From contig CADCBZ010000013.1 of assembly GCA_902799765.1 (NCBI GenBank), positions 22,417 to 86,416 of the forward strand: 64,000 nt of DNA. The letters run 5' to 3'. Under the pieces are notes generated by a model. It was given only the letters and a program-made list of their open reading frames with translations, did not search any database and had not been told where the DNA came from. Positions within the stretch are counted from its first letter, which is position 1. Every line of letters begins with the position of its first letter. This DNA is from an uncultured Prevotellaceae bacterium. GTDB lineage: Bacteria; Bacteroidota; Bacteroidia; Bacteroidales; Bacteroidaceae. Both the position numbers and the translations under genes were made by a program. This document shows positions 1 to 9,639 of this stretch, piece by piece.

Positions 1-1
1 C

Positions 2-103
2 ACCAAGTTGGAGAATAAGAATTTTCTGCTAGAGTACTTCGGCAAGGATAAGGACCGTGAGTATAATTCCAACGAAAGATATAATATTAAGCTGATCGAT
101 TAA
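2..103 (+). CDS. C-terminal end of an unidentified protein (cut by window edge)
   Basis: An open frame enters from the left edge and stops at TAA 101-103, giving 33 residues ending in NIKLID. The tail is charged, rich in Lys, Asn and Glu, and shows no motif. It ends 21 nt before the LysE-type gene, so the two may be cotranscribed. I cannot name the family from this fragment; the codon use is like that of the following genes. Confidence 0.5.
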   Translation, partial: TKLENKNFLLEYFGKDKDREYNSNERYNIKLID

Positions 104-124
104 GCTCGCGAGGCGAGATGTAAG

Positions 125-790
125 ATGCCGTTTCACGTACCAATAAACATATTGGATTTCATCTTCAAGGGGATGATGATTGGGGTAATTGCCAGTGCTC
201 CAATGGGGCCTGTGGGTATCCTTTGTGTGCAGCGCACGCTGAATAAAGGACGTTGGTATGGGCTCGCCACAGGCATCGGCGCCTCTTTCAGTGATATTAT
301 CTATGCGGGGTTTGCAGGTTTCGGTATGTCGTTTGTGATGGATTTTATCACCAACGATCAGAATCGTTTCTATCTGCAGATAGTCGGTAGCGTGATGCTG
401 CTCTGTTTTGGTCTCTATACCTATCGCTCGGATCCTACGAAGAAGATGCACCAGTCAGGACAACAGAAGGGAACACTTTGGTATAACACGTGGACGGCAT
501 TCCTTGTGACCTTCTCTAACCCGCTGATTATCTTCCTCTTCCTGGCAATGTATGCCCAGTTCGCCTTCGTGTTGCCTGACCATCCGTTCGAGATGTTGGT
601 AGGCTTTGCCAGTATCGTGGGTGGTGCACTGCTCTGGTGGTGGGGACTGACGTGGTTGGTGGATAAGATCCGTACTAAGTTCGATACCTATGGTATCAAG
701 CTGATCAATCAGATCATCGGTGTGGCAGTGATTATCGGATCAGTCATCATGTTGTTGGGTACGACAACGAACCTGGTTAGATTCTTTTGA
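125..790 (+). CDS. LysE/RhtB family translocator
   Basis: A 221-residue inner-membrane protein of the LysE/RhtB superfamily, which exports amino acids and related metabolites. The N-terminal segment has the family signature APMGPVG (residues 25-31), followed by about six hydrophobic stretches; the length is typical. The substrate cannot be inferred. The ATG at 125 gives a normal N-terminus. The stop codon is two bases from the ATG of the DUF4924 gene, so the pair is probably one transcript. The family assignment is firm, the transported compound unknown. Confidence 0.85.
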   Translation: MPFHVPINILDFIFKGMMIGVIASAPMGPVGILCVQRTLNKGRWYGLATGIGASFSDIIYAGFAGFGMSFVMDFITNDQNRFYLQIVGSVMLLCFGLYTYRSDPTKKMHQSGQQKGTLWYNTWTAFLVTFSNPLIIFLFLAMYAQFAFVLPDHPFEMLVGFASIVGGALLWWWGLTWLVDKIRTKFDTYGIKLINQIIGVAVIIGSVIMLLGTTTNLVRFF

Positions 791-792
791 TT

Positions 793-1338
793 ATGTTTAT
801 AGCACAGGAGTTAAGAAAGAAGAATATTGCAGAGTATCTGCTGTATATGTGGCAGGTAGAGGATACGATACGGGCGTTTGACTGCTCGCTGACACGTATC
901 AAACGTGAGTATGTAGAGCGGTTTGACTATACCGAAGAACAGAAGGAAGAGGAGATCGACTGGTTTGGTAACCTCATTCGCATGATGAATCAGGAGGGAT
1001 GTCGCGAAAAAGGGCATCTGCAGATCAACAAGGTGACGCTTCAGATGCTGATAGAGTTGAATGACCAGCTGCTGCAGTCGTCGAAGTTCCCTTTCTATAA
1101 TACGGAATACTACAAGGTGCTACCATTCATCGTGGAATTGCGTAATCGTGGGGCCAATAAGGAGGAGAACGAAATTGAAACGTGCTTCAATTCACTCTAT
1201 GGCATGATGCTACTGCGCTTGCAGAAGAAGGAGATCTCACCAGATACTGCCCATGCTGTGAAGGAGATTTCCACGTTTATCGGCATGTTGAGCGATTATT
1301 ACAAGAAGGACAAAGAAGAAGGATTGAAATTTGAATGA
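793..1338 (+). CDS. DUF4924 family protein
   Basis: A soluble, mostly helical protein of 181 residues that I recognise as DUF4924, a Bacteroidetes-restricted family without known function. The start is taken at ATG 793; an upstream TTG at 787 would overlap the preceding stop and is unlikely. There is no signal peptide or membrane segment. It sits two bases after the transporter gene and three bases before rfbD, in a tight run of same-strand genes reaching to fmt. The linkage gives no clear functional hint. Confidence 0.8.
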   Translation: MFIAQELRKKNIAEYLLYMWQVEDTIRAFDCSLTRIKREYVERFDYTEEQKEEEIDWFGNLIRMMNQEGCREKGHLQINKVTLQMLIELNDQLLQSSKFPFYNTEYYKVLPFIVELRNRGANKEENEIETCFNSLYGMMLLRLQKKEISPDTAHAVKEISTFIGMLSDYYKKDKEEGLKFE

Positions 1339-1341
1339 TAT

Positions 1342-2196
1342 ATGAAGATATTAGTGACGGGCTGTAATGGCCAATTGGGAAACGAGATGCAGTTGCTGGA
1401 GGCTGAGCACCCCCAGCATACCTATTTTAATACGGATGTAGCTGAGTTGGATATCACCGATCAGGCGGCTGTAGAGGCTTTCGTCAGTGACAATGAGATT
1501 GACGGCATCGTGAACTGCGCCGCCTACACCGCTGTGGATAAGGCGGAGGAGAATCAGGAATTCTGCACAACCTTGAATACGGTGGCACCTGGTTATTTGG
1601 CTGCTGCAGTCGAGAAACGTGGTGGTTGGATGATTCAGATTTCAACAGACTACGTGTTTGACGGTACTAACCATACCCCTTATGTGGAGACGGATCCAGT
1701 TTGTCCCAACAGTACTTATGGTCGTACCAAACTGGCTGGTGAAGAAGCGGCCCAGAAGGCTTGTGCAAAGACGATGATCATTCGTACAGCCTGGCTTTAT
1801 TCTACCTTTGGCAATAACTTCGTGAAGACTATGATCCGTCTTGGTAAAGAGCGTCCGGAATTAGGTGTAATCTTTGACCAGATTGGCACACCGACGTATG
1901 CGCGCGACTTGGCGGTGGCCATTTTCGCAGCTATCGAACAGGGTGTAAAACCTGGTGCGTATCATTTTAGTAATGAGGGCGTTATATCGTGGTATGACTT
2001 CACGAAAGCCATTCATCGTATTGCTGGTATCAAAGACTGTAAGGTGCGTCCGCTTCATACGGAGGAGTATCCCACACCCGCTAACCGTCCGCACTACTCA
2101 GTGCTCGACAAGACAAAAATCAAGCAGACTTACGGTATCGAAGTACCTTATTGGGAAGAATCGCTTGCCGAGTGTATAAAGAAATTGAAAGATTGA
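1342..2196 (+). CDS. rfbD: dTDP-4-dehydrorhamnose reductase
   Basis: A 284-residue short-chain dehydrogenase that makes dTDP-L-rhamnose, the last step of the sugar-nucleotide pathway for cell-surface polysaccharide. The Rossmann motif TGCNGQLG is at residues 6-13. The catalytic YxxxK is Y126/K130 in STYGRTK, preceded by the STDYVFDG block at 101-108. Length and motif order are standard for RfbD/RmlD. The first enzyme of the pathway, rfbA, lies about 6 kb away on the opposite strand; rfbB and rfbC are not in the window. Confidence 0.95.
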   Translation: MKILVTGCNGQLGNEMQLLEAEHPQHTYFNTDVAELDITDQAAVEAFVSDNEIDGIVNCAAYTAVDKAEENQEFCTTLNTVAPGYLAAAVEKRGGWMIQISTDYVFDGTNHTPYVETDPVCPNSTYGRTKLAGEEAAQKACAKTMIIRTAWLYSTFGNNFVKTMIRLGKERPELGVIFDQIGTPTYARDLAVAIFAAIEQGVKPGAYHFSNEGVISWYDFTKAIHRIAGIKDCKVRPLHTEEYPTPANRPHYSVLDKTKIKQTYGIEVPYWEESLAECIKKLKD

Positions 2197-2211
2197 AAAT
2201 AAGAAAGATTG

Positions 2212-3801
2212 ATGAATCAGGAAATTGACAGAAGAAGAACATTTGCGATTATATCGCACCCGGATGCGGGTAAGACGACACTGACGGAGAAATTCCTGCT
2301 GTTCGGTGGACAGATACAGGTGGCTGGTGCCGTTAAGAACAATAAGATTAAGAAGACTGCCACATCCGACTGGATGGATATTGAGAAACAGCGCGGTATC
2401 TCGGTATCGACCTCTGTGATGGAGTTCGATTATACGCCTCAGGGTTCAGATATTGAATACAAGGTGAATATCCTTGATACCCCAGGTCACCAGGACTTTG
2501 CTGAGGATACCTTCCGTACGCTGACGGCTGTGGATTCGGCTATCATCGTGGTGGATGGCGCGAAAGGTGTGGAGACACAGACAAGAAAGCTGATGACGGT
2601 CTGCCGTATGCGTAAGACACCTGTGATCATCTTCATCAATAAGATGGATCGTGAGGGACGTGATCCCTTCGACCTGCTCGACGAATTGGAACAGGAATTG
2701 GAGATCAAGGTGCGTCCGCTGTCTTGGCCTATTAATCAGGGCGCCAAGTTTAAGGGCGTGTATAACATCTACGAGCAGAAACTCGACCTTTTCACACCAG
2801 ATAAGCAGCGTGTGACGGATAAGGTGGAAGTGGATATCGACAGTGAGGAACTCGACAAGCGGGTGGGCGAGGAGAATGCCGCCAAACTGCGTGAGGATCT
2901 GGAACTGGTGGATGGTGTCTATCCAGAGTTTGATGTGGAGACCTATCGTGCCGCTGAGGTGGCTCCTGTGTTCTTCGGTTCTGCCCTGAATAACTTCGGT
3001 GTGCAGGAGCTTTTGAACTGTTTTGTGGAGATTGCCCCCAGTCCTCGTCCTACGAAAGCTGAGGAGCGTGAGGTGGAACCTGAGGAGAAGAAGTTTACTG
3101 GCTTTATCTTCAAGATCACAGCCAATATCGATCCGAATCACCGCTCGTGTATCGCCTTCTGTAAGGTTTGTAGTGGTAAGTTCCAACGTAATCAGCCTTA
3201 TCTGCATGTACGTCAGGGAAAGACGATGCGCTTCACCTCGCCTACACAGTTTATGGCACAGCGTAAGAGTACCATCGATGAGGCTTGGCCAGGCGATATC
3301 GTAGGCCTGCCGGATACAGGTGGTATTTTTAAGATTGGTGATACGCTGACAGAGGGTGAGCAGTTGCATTTTCGCGGTCTGCCCTCATTCTCACCAGAGC
3401 TGTTCAAGTATATCGAGAACGACGATCCGATGAAAGCAAAACAGCTTCAGAAAGGTATCGATCAGCTGATGGACGAAGGTGTGGCGCAGTTGTTTGTCAA
3501 CCAGTTCAACAACCGTAAGATCATCGGTACTGTGGGTCAGTTGCAGTTTGAGGTGATCCAATATCGTCTGGAGAATGAGTACAATGCCAAGTGTCGTTGG
3601 GAACCTGTGCATCTCTATAAGGCCTGTTGGATTGAGAGTGACGATGACGCTGAACTGGAGAACTTCAAGAAGCGCAAGTATCAGTATATGGCCAAGGATA
3701 AGGAGGGACGTGATGTGTTCCTCGCTGATTCGGGTTATGTGCTCTCTATGGCGCAGGAGGACTTCAAGCATATTAAGTTCCACTTCACAAGCGAATTCTG
3801 A
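2212..3801 (+). CDS. prfC: Peptide chain release factor 3
   Basis: A translational GTPase that recycles RF1/RF2 from the ribosome after peptide release. G1 is HPDAGKTT near residues 16-23, the switch II block reads DTPGHQDF and the specificity motif is NKMD; the C-terminal RF3 domain follows. At 529 residues the length is normal. ATG 2212 is preferred over TTG 2209. The stop overlaps the next start by one base (TGATG), so translation of the Sua5/YrdC gene is probably coupled to it. Confidence 0.95.
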   Translation: MNQEIDRRRTFAIISHPDAGKTTLTEKFLLFGGQIQVAGAVKNNKIKKTATSDWMDIEKQRGISVSTSVMEFDYTPQGSDIEYKVNILDTPGHQDFAEDTFRTLTAVDSAIIVVDGAKGVETQTRKLMTVCRMRKTPVIIFINKMDREGRDPFDLLDELEQELEIKVRPLSWPINQGAKFKGVYNIYEQKLDLFTPDKQRVTDKVEVDIDSEELDKRVGEENAAKLREDLELVDGVYPEFDVETYRAAEVAPVFFGSALNNFGVQELLNCFVEIAPSPRPTKAEEREVEPEEKKFTGFIFKITANIDPNHRSCIAFCKVCSGKFQRNQPYLHVRQGKTMRFTSPTQFMAQRKSTIDEAWPGDIVGLPDTGGIFKIGDTLTEGEQLHFRGLPSFSPELFKYIENDDPMKAKQLQKGIDQLMDEGVAQLFVNQFNNRKIIGTVGQLQFEVIQYRLENEYNAKCRWEPVHLYKACWIESDDDAELENFKKRKYQYMAKDKEGRDVFLADSGYVLSMAQEDFKHIKFHFTSEF

Positions 3802-4382
3802 TGACAAGAGAAGAAGATATCAAAAAGGCTGTTGAGACGATGCGCAAGGGTGGGGTGATACTCTATCCTACGGATACTGTATGGGGCATTGGCTGTGATG
3901 CGACGAATGCTGAGGCTGTGAAGCGTGTGTATGAGATTAAGCAGCGTGACGATTCGAAGGCTCTGATCTGTCTGGTGGATAGCGATGCTCGAATGCAGCG
4001 CTATTTCAGAAATGTGCCTGATGTGGCTTGGCAGCTTGTGGATAGTCTGAAGGAAGGTGATGGTAAGCCGACGACGCTGATCCTTGATGGTGCCATCAAC
4101 CTGGCTGATAACCTGATTGCCGAAGACGGCAGCGTGGGAATTCGTATCACGAACGAGCCTTTCTCTAAAGAACTCTGTTTCAGATTCCAGAAGGCCATCG
4201 TCTCTACCTCTGCCAATATCAGTGGCGAGCCTGCCGCACAGAATTACTGCGATATTGATCCCAGAATTATTGAGGCTGTTGATTATGTGTGTTGGAGTCG
4301 TCGTCAGGAGCATAAGCCTCATACACCTTCGAGCATCATCAAACTGAAAGAAAACGGCGAAGTAGAAATAATTAGGAAATAA
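3801..4382 (+). CDS. Sua5/YciO/YrdC family, probable L-threonylcarbamoyladenylate synthase
   Basis: A 193-residue YrdC-domain protein. The family forms threonylcarbamoyl-AMP from Thr, bicarbonate and ATP for the t6A37 modification of ANN-reading tRNAs. The hallmark GGVILYPTDTVWGIG is near residues 15-29 and the late ISTSANISGEP-type block is present (VSTSANISGEPA). There is no C-terminal Sua5 domain, so it is the short TsaC-like form; the YciO subgroup of unknown function cannot be excluded. Translation is coupled to prfC by a one-base overlap. Confidence 0.85.
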   Translation: MTREEDIKKAVETMRKGGVILYPTDTVWGIGCDATNAEAVKRVYEIKQRDDSKALICLVDSDARMQRYFRNVPDVAWQLVDSLKEGDGKPTTLILDGAINLADNLIAEDGSVGIRITNEPFSKELCFRFQKAIVSTSANISGEPAAQNYCDIDPRIIEAVDYVCWSRRQEHKPHTPSSIIKLKENGEVEIIRK

Positions 4383-6188
4383 GTGGAGACGACAATAACA
4401 GATAGAAGACCTGAGTGGCTGAAACGCCTGCATGAATGGCGGGTGGCCCATGTGAGCGAGAAGATGTTTATGATCATTCTCGCCCTCCTCATTGGCTTCT
4501 TTGCTGCTGTGGCTGCCTTCTCACTCCACTGGATCATCAACCAGATTGTTTCGTTACTGACCAGCTCTTTCGACAGAACAGGTGCCAACTGGCTCTATCT
4601 GGTTTATCCCGTAGTGGGTATCTACCTGACATCGCTCTTTGTGCGCTACGTGGTAAAGGATAACATCTCACATGGTATCACCCGTATCCTCTATGCGATT
4701 TCTAGTAATAGATCGCGTCTGAAATCACATAATTGCTGGTCATCCGTCATAGCCTCTGCCATTACTATCGGTTTCGGAGGTTCGGTGGGTGCTGAGGCAC
4801 CGATCGTGCTGACAGGTTCTGCCATTGGCTCTAATCTCGGACAGCTATTCCATCTCGACCGAAAAATGCTGATGACGCTGGTGGGCTGTGGCGCGGCTGG
4901 TGCTATCGCAGGTATCTTCAAAGCCCCGATAGCAGGATTGGTGTTCACGTTGGAGGTGCTGATGATTGATATGACGATGTCGGCCTTGTTGCCGATTCTC
5001 GTGTCGTGTGTGACGGCTACTTGTTTCACCTATATCTTCAGTGGTGATGCCTCGCTCTTTACTTTCCATCTCGATAGTGAGTGGTCTGTGCAGCGTATTC
5101 CTGCCTGTATCTTATTAGGTATCAGCTGTGGTCTGGTGTCGCTCTACTTCATCCGTATGATGGGCGTCTGCGAGGATGTGTTTGCACGCTTCAAGAATAA
5201 GCCTTATATCAAACTGGCCATTGGTGGAACCGTACTGAGTCTGCTCATCTTCCTTTTCCCTGCACTCTATGGTGAGGGCTATATCAGCATCAATCTGTTA
5301 CTGAACGGAAGGACGGAGGCAGACTGGAATCAGATTCTGAACAACTCCCTGTTCTCTGGACAGGGCTCGATGCTGATCCCCTATATCGCCTTGGTGCTGT
5401 TTACGAAGGTGATGGCCACCTCTGCAACTAATGGTGGTGGCGGTTGCGGTGGTACGTTTGCTCCCTCTTTGTTTATCGGATGCTTTACGGGCTTCTTGTT
5501 CTCCCGTCTCTGGAACATGAATGAGATAGGCATCTATATCCCAGAGAAGAATTTCTCGCTGTTGGGTATGGCTGGTGTGATGTCGGGTGTGATGCATGCG
5601 CCTCTGACAGGTATCTTCCTGATTGCCGAACTGACGGGTGGTTATAGTATGTTTATGCCGCTGATGATTGTTAGTGTGTGCGCCTATCTCACCATCATCA
5701 TTTTCGAGCCTCATAGTATCTATGGCTCTCGTCTGGCCAAACAGGGTAAGTTGATTACGCACCATACCGACCATGCCGTTCTGACACTGATGAATCTCGA
5801 CTCGGTGATAGAGAAGGATTATCTGAGTGTAACACCGGATATGGAACTGGGACAGATCGTGCACAAAATCAGCCGAAGCCATTCTACGGTAATCCCTGTG
5901 TTGGATGCAGGTGGTATGCTGATCGGGGAGATCGACATTATGAAGATCCGTAATGTCATGTTCCGTATAGAGCTCTATCACCATTTTATGGCTTCACAGC
6001 TGATGACGGATCCGAAGGCACGACTGAGTGATACCACACCGATGGTAGATGTGATGCGGGCATTCGACAGGACTGGTGCCAATTGGTTGCCTGTGCTCGA
6101 TGTAGATAATCACCTGAAAGGATATATCTCCCGCCAACGTATCTATACGATGTATCGTAAGATGGTGGCTGATATGAGTGAGGACTAA
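4383..6188 (+). CDS. ClC-family chloride channel/antiporter with C-terminal CBS pair
   Basis: A 601-residue inner-membrane ClC protein. The filter motif GSVGAEAP is at 133-140, with the gating-type glutamate at E138, and a second block GGGCGGTFAPS lies near 350-360. Ten or more hydrophobic helices are followed by two CBS repeats from about residue 475 to the end, which in this family bind nucleotides and regulate gating. Whether it is a channel or an H+/Cl- exchanger cannot be told. The start is GTG 4383, directly after the preceding stop; no ATG fits the N-terminus. Confidence 0.92.
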   Translation: METTITDRRPEWLKRLHEWRVAHVSEKMFMIILALLIGFFAAVAAFSLHWIINQIVSLLTSSFDRTGANWLYLVYPVVGIYLTSLFVRYVVKDNISHGITRILYAISSNRSRLKSHNCWSSVIASAITIGFGGSVGAEAPIVLTGSAIGSNLGQLFHLDRKMLMTLVGCGAAGAIAGIFKAPIAGLVFTLEVLMIDMTMSALLPILVSCVTATCFTYIFSGDASLFTFHLDSEWSVQRIPACILLGISCGLVSLYFIRMMGVCEDVFARFKNKPYIKLAIGGTVLSLLIFLFPALYGEGYISINLLLNGRTEADWNQILNNSLFSGQGSMLIPYIALVLFTKVMATSATNGGGGCGGTFAPSLFIGCFTGFLFSRLWNMNEIGIYIPEKNFSLLGMAGVMSGVMHAPLTGIFLIAELTGGYSMFMPLMIVSVCAYLTIIIFEPHSIYGSRLAKQGKLITHHTDHAVLTLMNLDSVIEKDYLSVTPDMELGQIVHKISRSHSTVIPVLDAGGMLIGEIDIMKIRNVMFRIELYHHFMASQLMTDPKARLSDTTPMVDVMRAFDRTGANWLPVLDVDNHLKGYISRQRIYTMYRKMVADMSED

Positions 6189-6190
6189 GA

Positions 6191-6218
6191 AGTGAAAAAT
6201 GAGAAGTGAAAAGTGAAT
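6191..6218 (+). repeat. Heptad tandem array, AGTGAAA type
   Basis: Four imperfect seven-base units (AGTGAAA, AATGAGA, AGTGAAA, AGTGAAT) fill the gap between the ClC gene and fmt. The same kind of array, with unit AGTGARR, occurs inside cbiET at 53341 and, as a purine-rich variant on the opposite strand, inside cobT at 13312. Confidence 0.7.
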
Positions 6219-6224
6219 AATTTT

Positions 6225-7202
6225 ATGGAGAAGAAGGATTTAAGAATCGTGTTTATGGGTACACCGGAGTTCGCAGTAGAGACACTGAAGGCTCTGGTAG
6301 AGAACGGGTATAATGTAGTGGCGGTGGTGACACAGCCCGACAAACCCGTAGGTCGTCATCAGAATGAGGTACAGCCCTCAGAAGTGAAGAAATATGCACT
6401 CGAACACCAGTTGCCTGTGCTTCAGCCTGAGAAGATGAAAGATCCGGTCTTTGTGGAGCAGTTGCGTAGTTATAAGGCAAATCTTCAGGTGGTAGTCGCC
6501 TTCCGTATGTTGCCTGAGGTAGTTTGGGATATGCCTGCCTATGGCACTTTCAATGTGCATGCGGCCTTACTGCCCCAGTATCGTGGTGCAGCTCCTATCA
6601 ACTGGGCGGTCATCAATGGCGAGACCCGTACAGGTGTTACGACCTTCTTCCTCGACAAGGATATCGACACAGGTCGCGTAATCCTGCAAAAGCCTTTCGA
6701 CATTCCTGACACGGCTGATGTGGAGTATGTATATAACGGTCTGATGCATCTTGGTGCTGACATCTGTTTAGAGACTTTGGAGAAGATTATTGAGGCCGAT
6801 GGACATCCAGAGAGTATCCCTCAGGAGGATCTCATGGGTAACGTGCGTCGTCTCTATGATGCGCCGAAGCTGTTTAAGGAGGTCTGTGAGATCAACTGGG
6901 ATCGTCCTTGTAAGCGTATCTATGACTTCATCCGTGGACTGAGTCCGTATCCTGGTGCCTGGACAACATTGATGGGACCTGATGGCAAGTCGGTTGACCT
7001 GAAGATCTTTAAGACGACGAAGACAGAAAAGAATCCTGGTATGCGTCCAGGTATGATTGTGGTCTATAAGGGCGTGCTCTATATCACCACTAGTGATTTC
7101 CTGCTTCAGATCGATGAATTGCAGTTGGCAGGTAAAACTCGTATGAAAGCCCGTGACTTCCTGAATGGTAATAAAAATATTGAGAACTATATAATAAAAT
7201 AA
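6225..7202 (+). CDS. fmt: Methionyl-tRNA formyltransferase
   Basis: Transfers a formyl group from 10-formyl-THF to initiator Met-tRNA. The start is set at ATG 6225, giving MEKKDLRIVFMGTPEF, the typical N-terminus; a GTG at 6213 lies inside a heptad repeat and is less likely. The catalytic block reads FNVHAALLPQYRGAAPI with the DKDIDTG aspartate downstream, and the C-terminal OB-like domain is present. At 325 residues it is full length. It is probably the last gene of the + strand run that starts before LysE. Confidence 0.95.
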   Translation: MEKKDLRIVFMGTPEFAVETLKALVENGYNVVAVVTQPDKPVGRHQNEVQPSEVKKYALEHQLPVLQPEKMKDPVFVEQLRSYKANLQVVVAFRMLPEVVWDMPAYGTFNVHAALLPQYRGAAPINWAVINGETRTGVTTFFLDKDIDTGRVILQKPFDIPDTADVEYVYNGLMHLGADICLETLEKIIEADGHPESIPQEDLMGNVRRLYDAPKLFKEVCEINWDRPCKRIYDFIRGLSPYPGAWTTLMGPDGKSVDLKIFKTTKTEKNPGMRPGMIVVYKGVLYITTSDFLLQIDELQLAGKTRMKARDFLNGNKNIENYIIK

Positions 7203-7251
7203 AAGGTGTGTGCGTTTCTTAGGTATAAACAAAATTTTAATATGATTGCCT

Positions 7252-7356
7252 ATGAAGATTTCTACCCCACGACCCAAAGCGCGAACGCTTGACATCATCA
7301 GGCAGATAGCTTACACCTATCAACCCAATGTAAACAAGGCCTATGGCCTAAACTAA
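7252..7356 (+). CDS. Candidate 34-residue small protein upstream of rpe
   Basis: An ATG at 7252 opens a 34-codon frame with a basic N-terminus (MKISTPRPKARTLDIIRQ) ending at TAA 7354, only four bases before the rpe start. It lies in a 158-nt gap, and its composition is more GC-rich than the AT-rich leader before it. No family is recognised. It could be a real small protein, a leader peptide coupled to rpe, or chance. A second overlapping ATG at 7242 opens a shorter frame of 16 residues. Confidence 0.4.
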   Translation: MKISTPRPKARTLDIIRQIAYTYQPNVNKAYGLN

Positions 7357-7360
7357 AGTT

Positions 7361-8017
7361 ATGGCATTAGTATCACCTTCATTGCTCGCCGCCGATTTCC
7401 TGCATCTCGACCGCGACATCGACATGATCAACAGGAGTGAGGCCGACTGGCTTCATCTCGATGTGATGGACGGCTCGTTCGTCCCCAACATTTCTTTTGG
7501 ATTCCCTGTGCTTGAGGCTGTAGCCAAGGCTTGTAAGAAACCGCTTGATGTACATTACATGATTGAGAAACCTGAGCGCTATATCAAACAAACAGCCAAA
7601 CTGGGTGCTATGATGATGAATGTGCATTTTGAGGCTTCAGTCCATCTGCACCGTACGGTTCAGGAGATTCATAATGAGGGTATGAAAGCCGGTGTGACGC
7701 TGAATCCCTCAACACCTGTCTCTATGCTCGAAGATATTCTTGGCGATATTGACATGGTGTTGCTGATGAGTGTGAACCCGGGCTTTGGCGGGCAGAAGTT
7801 TATCGAGAACACTATCGACAAGGTAAAGCGCTTACGCCGAATGATTGACGAGAAAGGCCTGAAGACTTTGATTGAGGTGGATGGTGGCGTACAGGGTGAA
7901 ACCGCTCCACGTCTGGTAGCTGCTGGCGTCGATGTACTTGTCAGCGGTAGCTACGTGTTTAATGCTCCTCAGCCTGAGGAAGTGGTTCGTCAGCTCAGGA
8001 GTCTATCGCGAGGTTGA
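7361..8017 (+). CDS. rpe: Ribulose-phosphate 3-epimerase
   Basis: A TIM-barrel enzyme interconverting ribulose-5-phosphate and xylulose-5-phosphate in the pentose phosphate pathway. It shows SPSLLAADF at the N-terminus, metal-site residues H32, D34 and H65 (LHLDVMDG and DVHYMI blocks), MSVNPGFGGQ in the phosphate-binding half, and EVDGGV with the late catalytic Asp. At 218 residues it is full length. Its last 23 bases overlap the 3' end of the convergent sigma factor gene. Confidence 0.96.
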   Translation: MALVSPSLLAADFLHLDRDIDMINRSEADWLHLDVMDGSFVPNISFGFPVLEAVAKACKKPLDVHYMIEKPERYIKQTAKLGAMMMNVHFEASVHLHRTVQEIHNEGMKAGVTLNPSTPVSMLEDILGDIDMVLLMSVNPGFGGQKFIENTIDKVKRLRRMIDEKGLKTLIEVDGGVQGETAPRLVAAGVDVLVSGSYVFNAPQPEEVVRQLRSLSRG

Positions 8018-8594
8018 CGCCGTATTGTTTCGACAGTTTCCGCATGTTTATCAGGGCGTAGCGCATACGTCCTAATGACGTGTTGATGCTAACATTTGTC
8101 TGCTCTGCAATCTCTTTGAACGACAGATCCTGAAAGAAACGCATAAATACAACTTCCCGTTGAGCCTCAGGCAGATTGTCCATCAGTCGTCTCACGTCTC
8201 TCATCACCTGTGCATTTGACAATTCACTCTCGCGGTTGCTGTCAAGCAGGGTGTTGCCACGCAGGTTCGAGAGGTCATTATCTTCTCCCTGATCCACGAT
8301 CTTACTGCTTTTCACAGCTCTATAGTGATCGATGATCACATTGTGCGCAATGCGTGTGGCCCACCAGATAAACTTACCCGAATTGGTATAGTGACCATCT
8401 CTCAGTTTGGTGATCAACTTGAGAAAGGTCTCCTGAAACAGGTCGTTGGCCAGGTCTTCATCCTTCACTATATAAATAATGTAGCCGAAGATCTTGTCCT
8501 GACTGCGAGAAAGTAACTCGTCGAATGCTCTGTTGTTGCCATCAATGTAAGCCAATGCCAACTCTTCGTCGGTCATTGATTTCAATGTACTCAT
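7995..8594 (-). CDS. ECF-type sigma-70 family RNA polymerase sigma factor
   Basis: A 199-residue extracytoplasmic-function sigma factor. Region 2 covers about residues 22-90, including DLFQETFLKLITKL and the WATRIAHNVIIDHYR -10-recognition stretch. Region 4 covers about 135-190 with LPEAQREVVFMRFF and the helix-turn-helix LSFKEIAEQ. No anti-sigma gene is adjacent, unlike the FecI/FecR type. The 3' end overlaps rpe by 23 bp in convergent orientation. A well-formed promoter lies upstream at 8671-8702. Confidence 0.9.
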   Translation of the reverse strand: MSTLKSMTDEELALAYIDGNNRAFDELLSRSQDKIFGYIIYIVKDEDLANDLFQETFLKLITKLRDGHYTNSGKFIWWATRIAHNVIIDHYRAVKSSKIVDQGEDNDLSNLRGNTLLDSNRESELSNAQVMRDVRRLMDNLPEAQREVVFMRFFQDLSFKEIAEQTNVSINTSLGRMRYALINMRKLSKQYGVNLAIDS

Positions 8595-8670
8595 ACTTTA
8601 ATCATTTAAAATTCTGAGTAAAGTCTGTTTCGATAGGCAATAACGTTTTAAATTGTTAATTATTCGTGTG

Positions 8671-8702
8671 CAAAAATAGGCTTTTTTATTGAAACTACCA
8701 AA
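8671..8702 (-). promoter_or_regulatory. Bacteroidetes-type promoter of the ECF sigma gene
   Basis: On the minus strand TTTG (8699-8702) and TATTTTTG (8671-8678) are 20 nt apart, matching the -33/-7 consensus TTTG/TAnnTTTG. The expected start of transcription leaves a leader of about 70 nt before the ATG at 8594. Confidence 0.7.
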
Positions 8703-8732
8703 TAATTGGCAAAAAATGTGGCGAAGAGTACG

Positions 8733-9617
8733 TTATTTGGCGTACTCTTCAGCGCGACGGAGCAAATATTTGCCGTAGTCATTCTTAGCCATTGGCTGTG
8801 CTAAGGCAATCAATTGTTCCTTGTTGATCCAGCCTCGTTTGTAGGCAATCTCCTCCAGACAAGCCACTTTCAGACCCTGACGTTTCTCAATAACCTCAAT
8901 GAAAGTTGAAGCCTCAGAGAGTGAGTCGTGTGTTCCTGTATCGAGCCATGCAAAACCACGTTGTAAAGTCTGCACTAACAGGTTCTTTTGCTCCAGATAG
9001 GTCTGATTGACCGTTGTGATTTCCAGTTCACCACGTGCGCTGGGCTTGATATGTTTGGCAATCTCTACGACACTGTTTGGATAGAAGTAAAGTCCCACCA
9101 CGGCGTAGTTTGACTTCGGATGTTCGGGTTTCTCCTCGATGCTCAGACAGTTTCCTTTTTCGTCAAACTCTGCCACACCGTAACGCTCCGGGTCGTTCAC
9201 ATAGTAGCCGAAAACTGTGGCGTGATCCTTTTCTTCAGCATTTGCAACAGCTTGCTTCAGCATACCGGTAAAGCCACTGCCATAGAAGATATTATCACCT
9301 AATACCAGACATACGCTGTCTTTGCCCACAAACTCTTCGCCAATGATAAACGCCTGTGCCAAACCGTCGGGAGAGGGCTGCTCTGCATACTCGAAACGTA
9401 CACCGAGTTCGCTGCCGTCGCCTAACAGACGTTTGAAACCTGGCAGATCATACGGTGTAGAGATGATCAGGATCTCACGGATGCCAGCCAGCATCAGCGT
9501 CGAGATAGGATAATAGATCATTGGCTTGTCAAAGATAGGTATCAGCTGCTTGCTGACGCCCTTGGTGATAGGGTAGAGGCGTGTGCCTGAACCACCTGCT
9601 AATACGATTCCCTTCAT
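8733..9617 (-). CDS. rfbA: Glucose-1-phosphate thymidylyltransferase
   Basis: Makes dTDP-glucose from dTTP and glucose-1-phosphate, the entry step to dTDP-rhamnose. The start at 9617 gives [16 protein letters not shown], the nucleotidyltransferase signature at the very N-terminus; an 11-codon upstream extension would be unusual. [15 protein letters not shown] and the later LGDNIFYG and WLDTGTH blocks are present. At 294 residues the length is normal. It stands alone, divergent from the hypothetical gene at 9728. Confidence 0.96.
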   Translation of the reverse strand: MKGIVLAGGSGTRLYPITKGVSKQLIPIFDKPMIYYPISTLMLAGIREILIISTPYDLPGFKRLLGDGSELGVRFEYAEQPSPDGLAQAFIIGEEFVGKDSVCLVLGDNIFYGSGFTGMLKQAVANAEEKDHATVFGYYVNDPERYGVAEFDEKGNCLSIEEKPEHPKSNYAVVGLYFYPNSVVEIAKHIKPSARGELEITTVNQTYLEQKNLLVQTLQRGFAWLDTGTHDSLSEASTFIEVIEKRQGLKVACLEEIAYKRGWINKEQLIALAQPMAKNDYGKYLLRRAEEYAK

Positions 9618-9639
9618 AGAATAAATGATTTGTTGGGTG

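Noticed and set aside
2446-3369. 307-codon open frame on the minus strand opposite prfC
   Set aside because: It lies wholly within the antisense of a clear prfC gene, has a His/Leu-rich composition typical of shadow frames and shows no domain.
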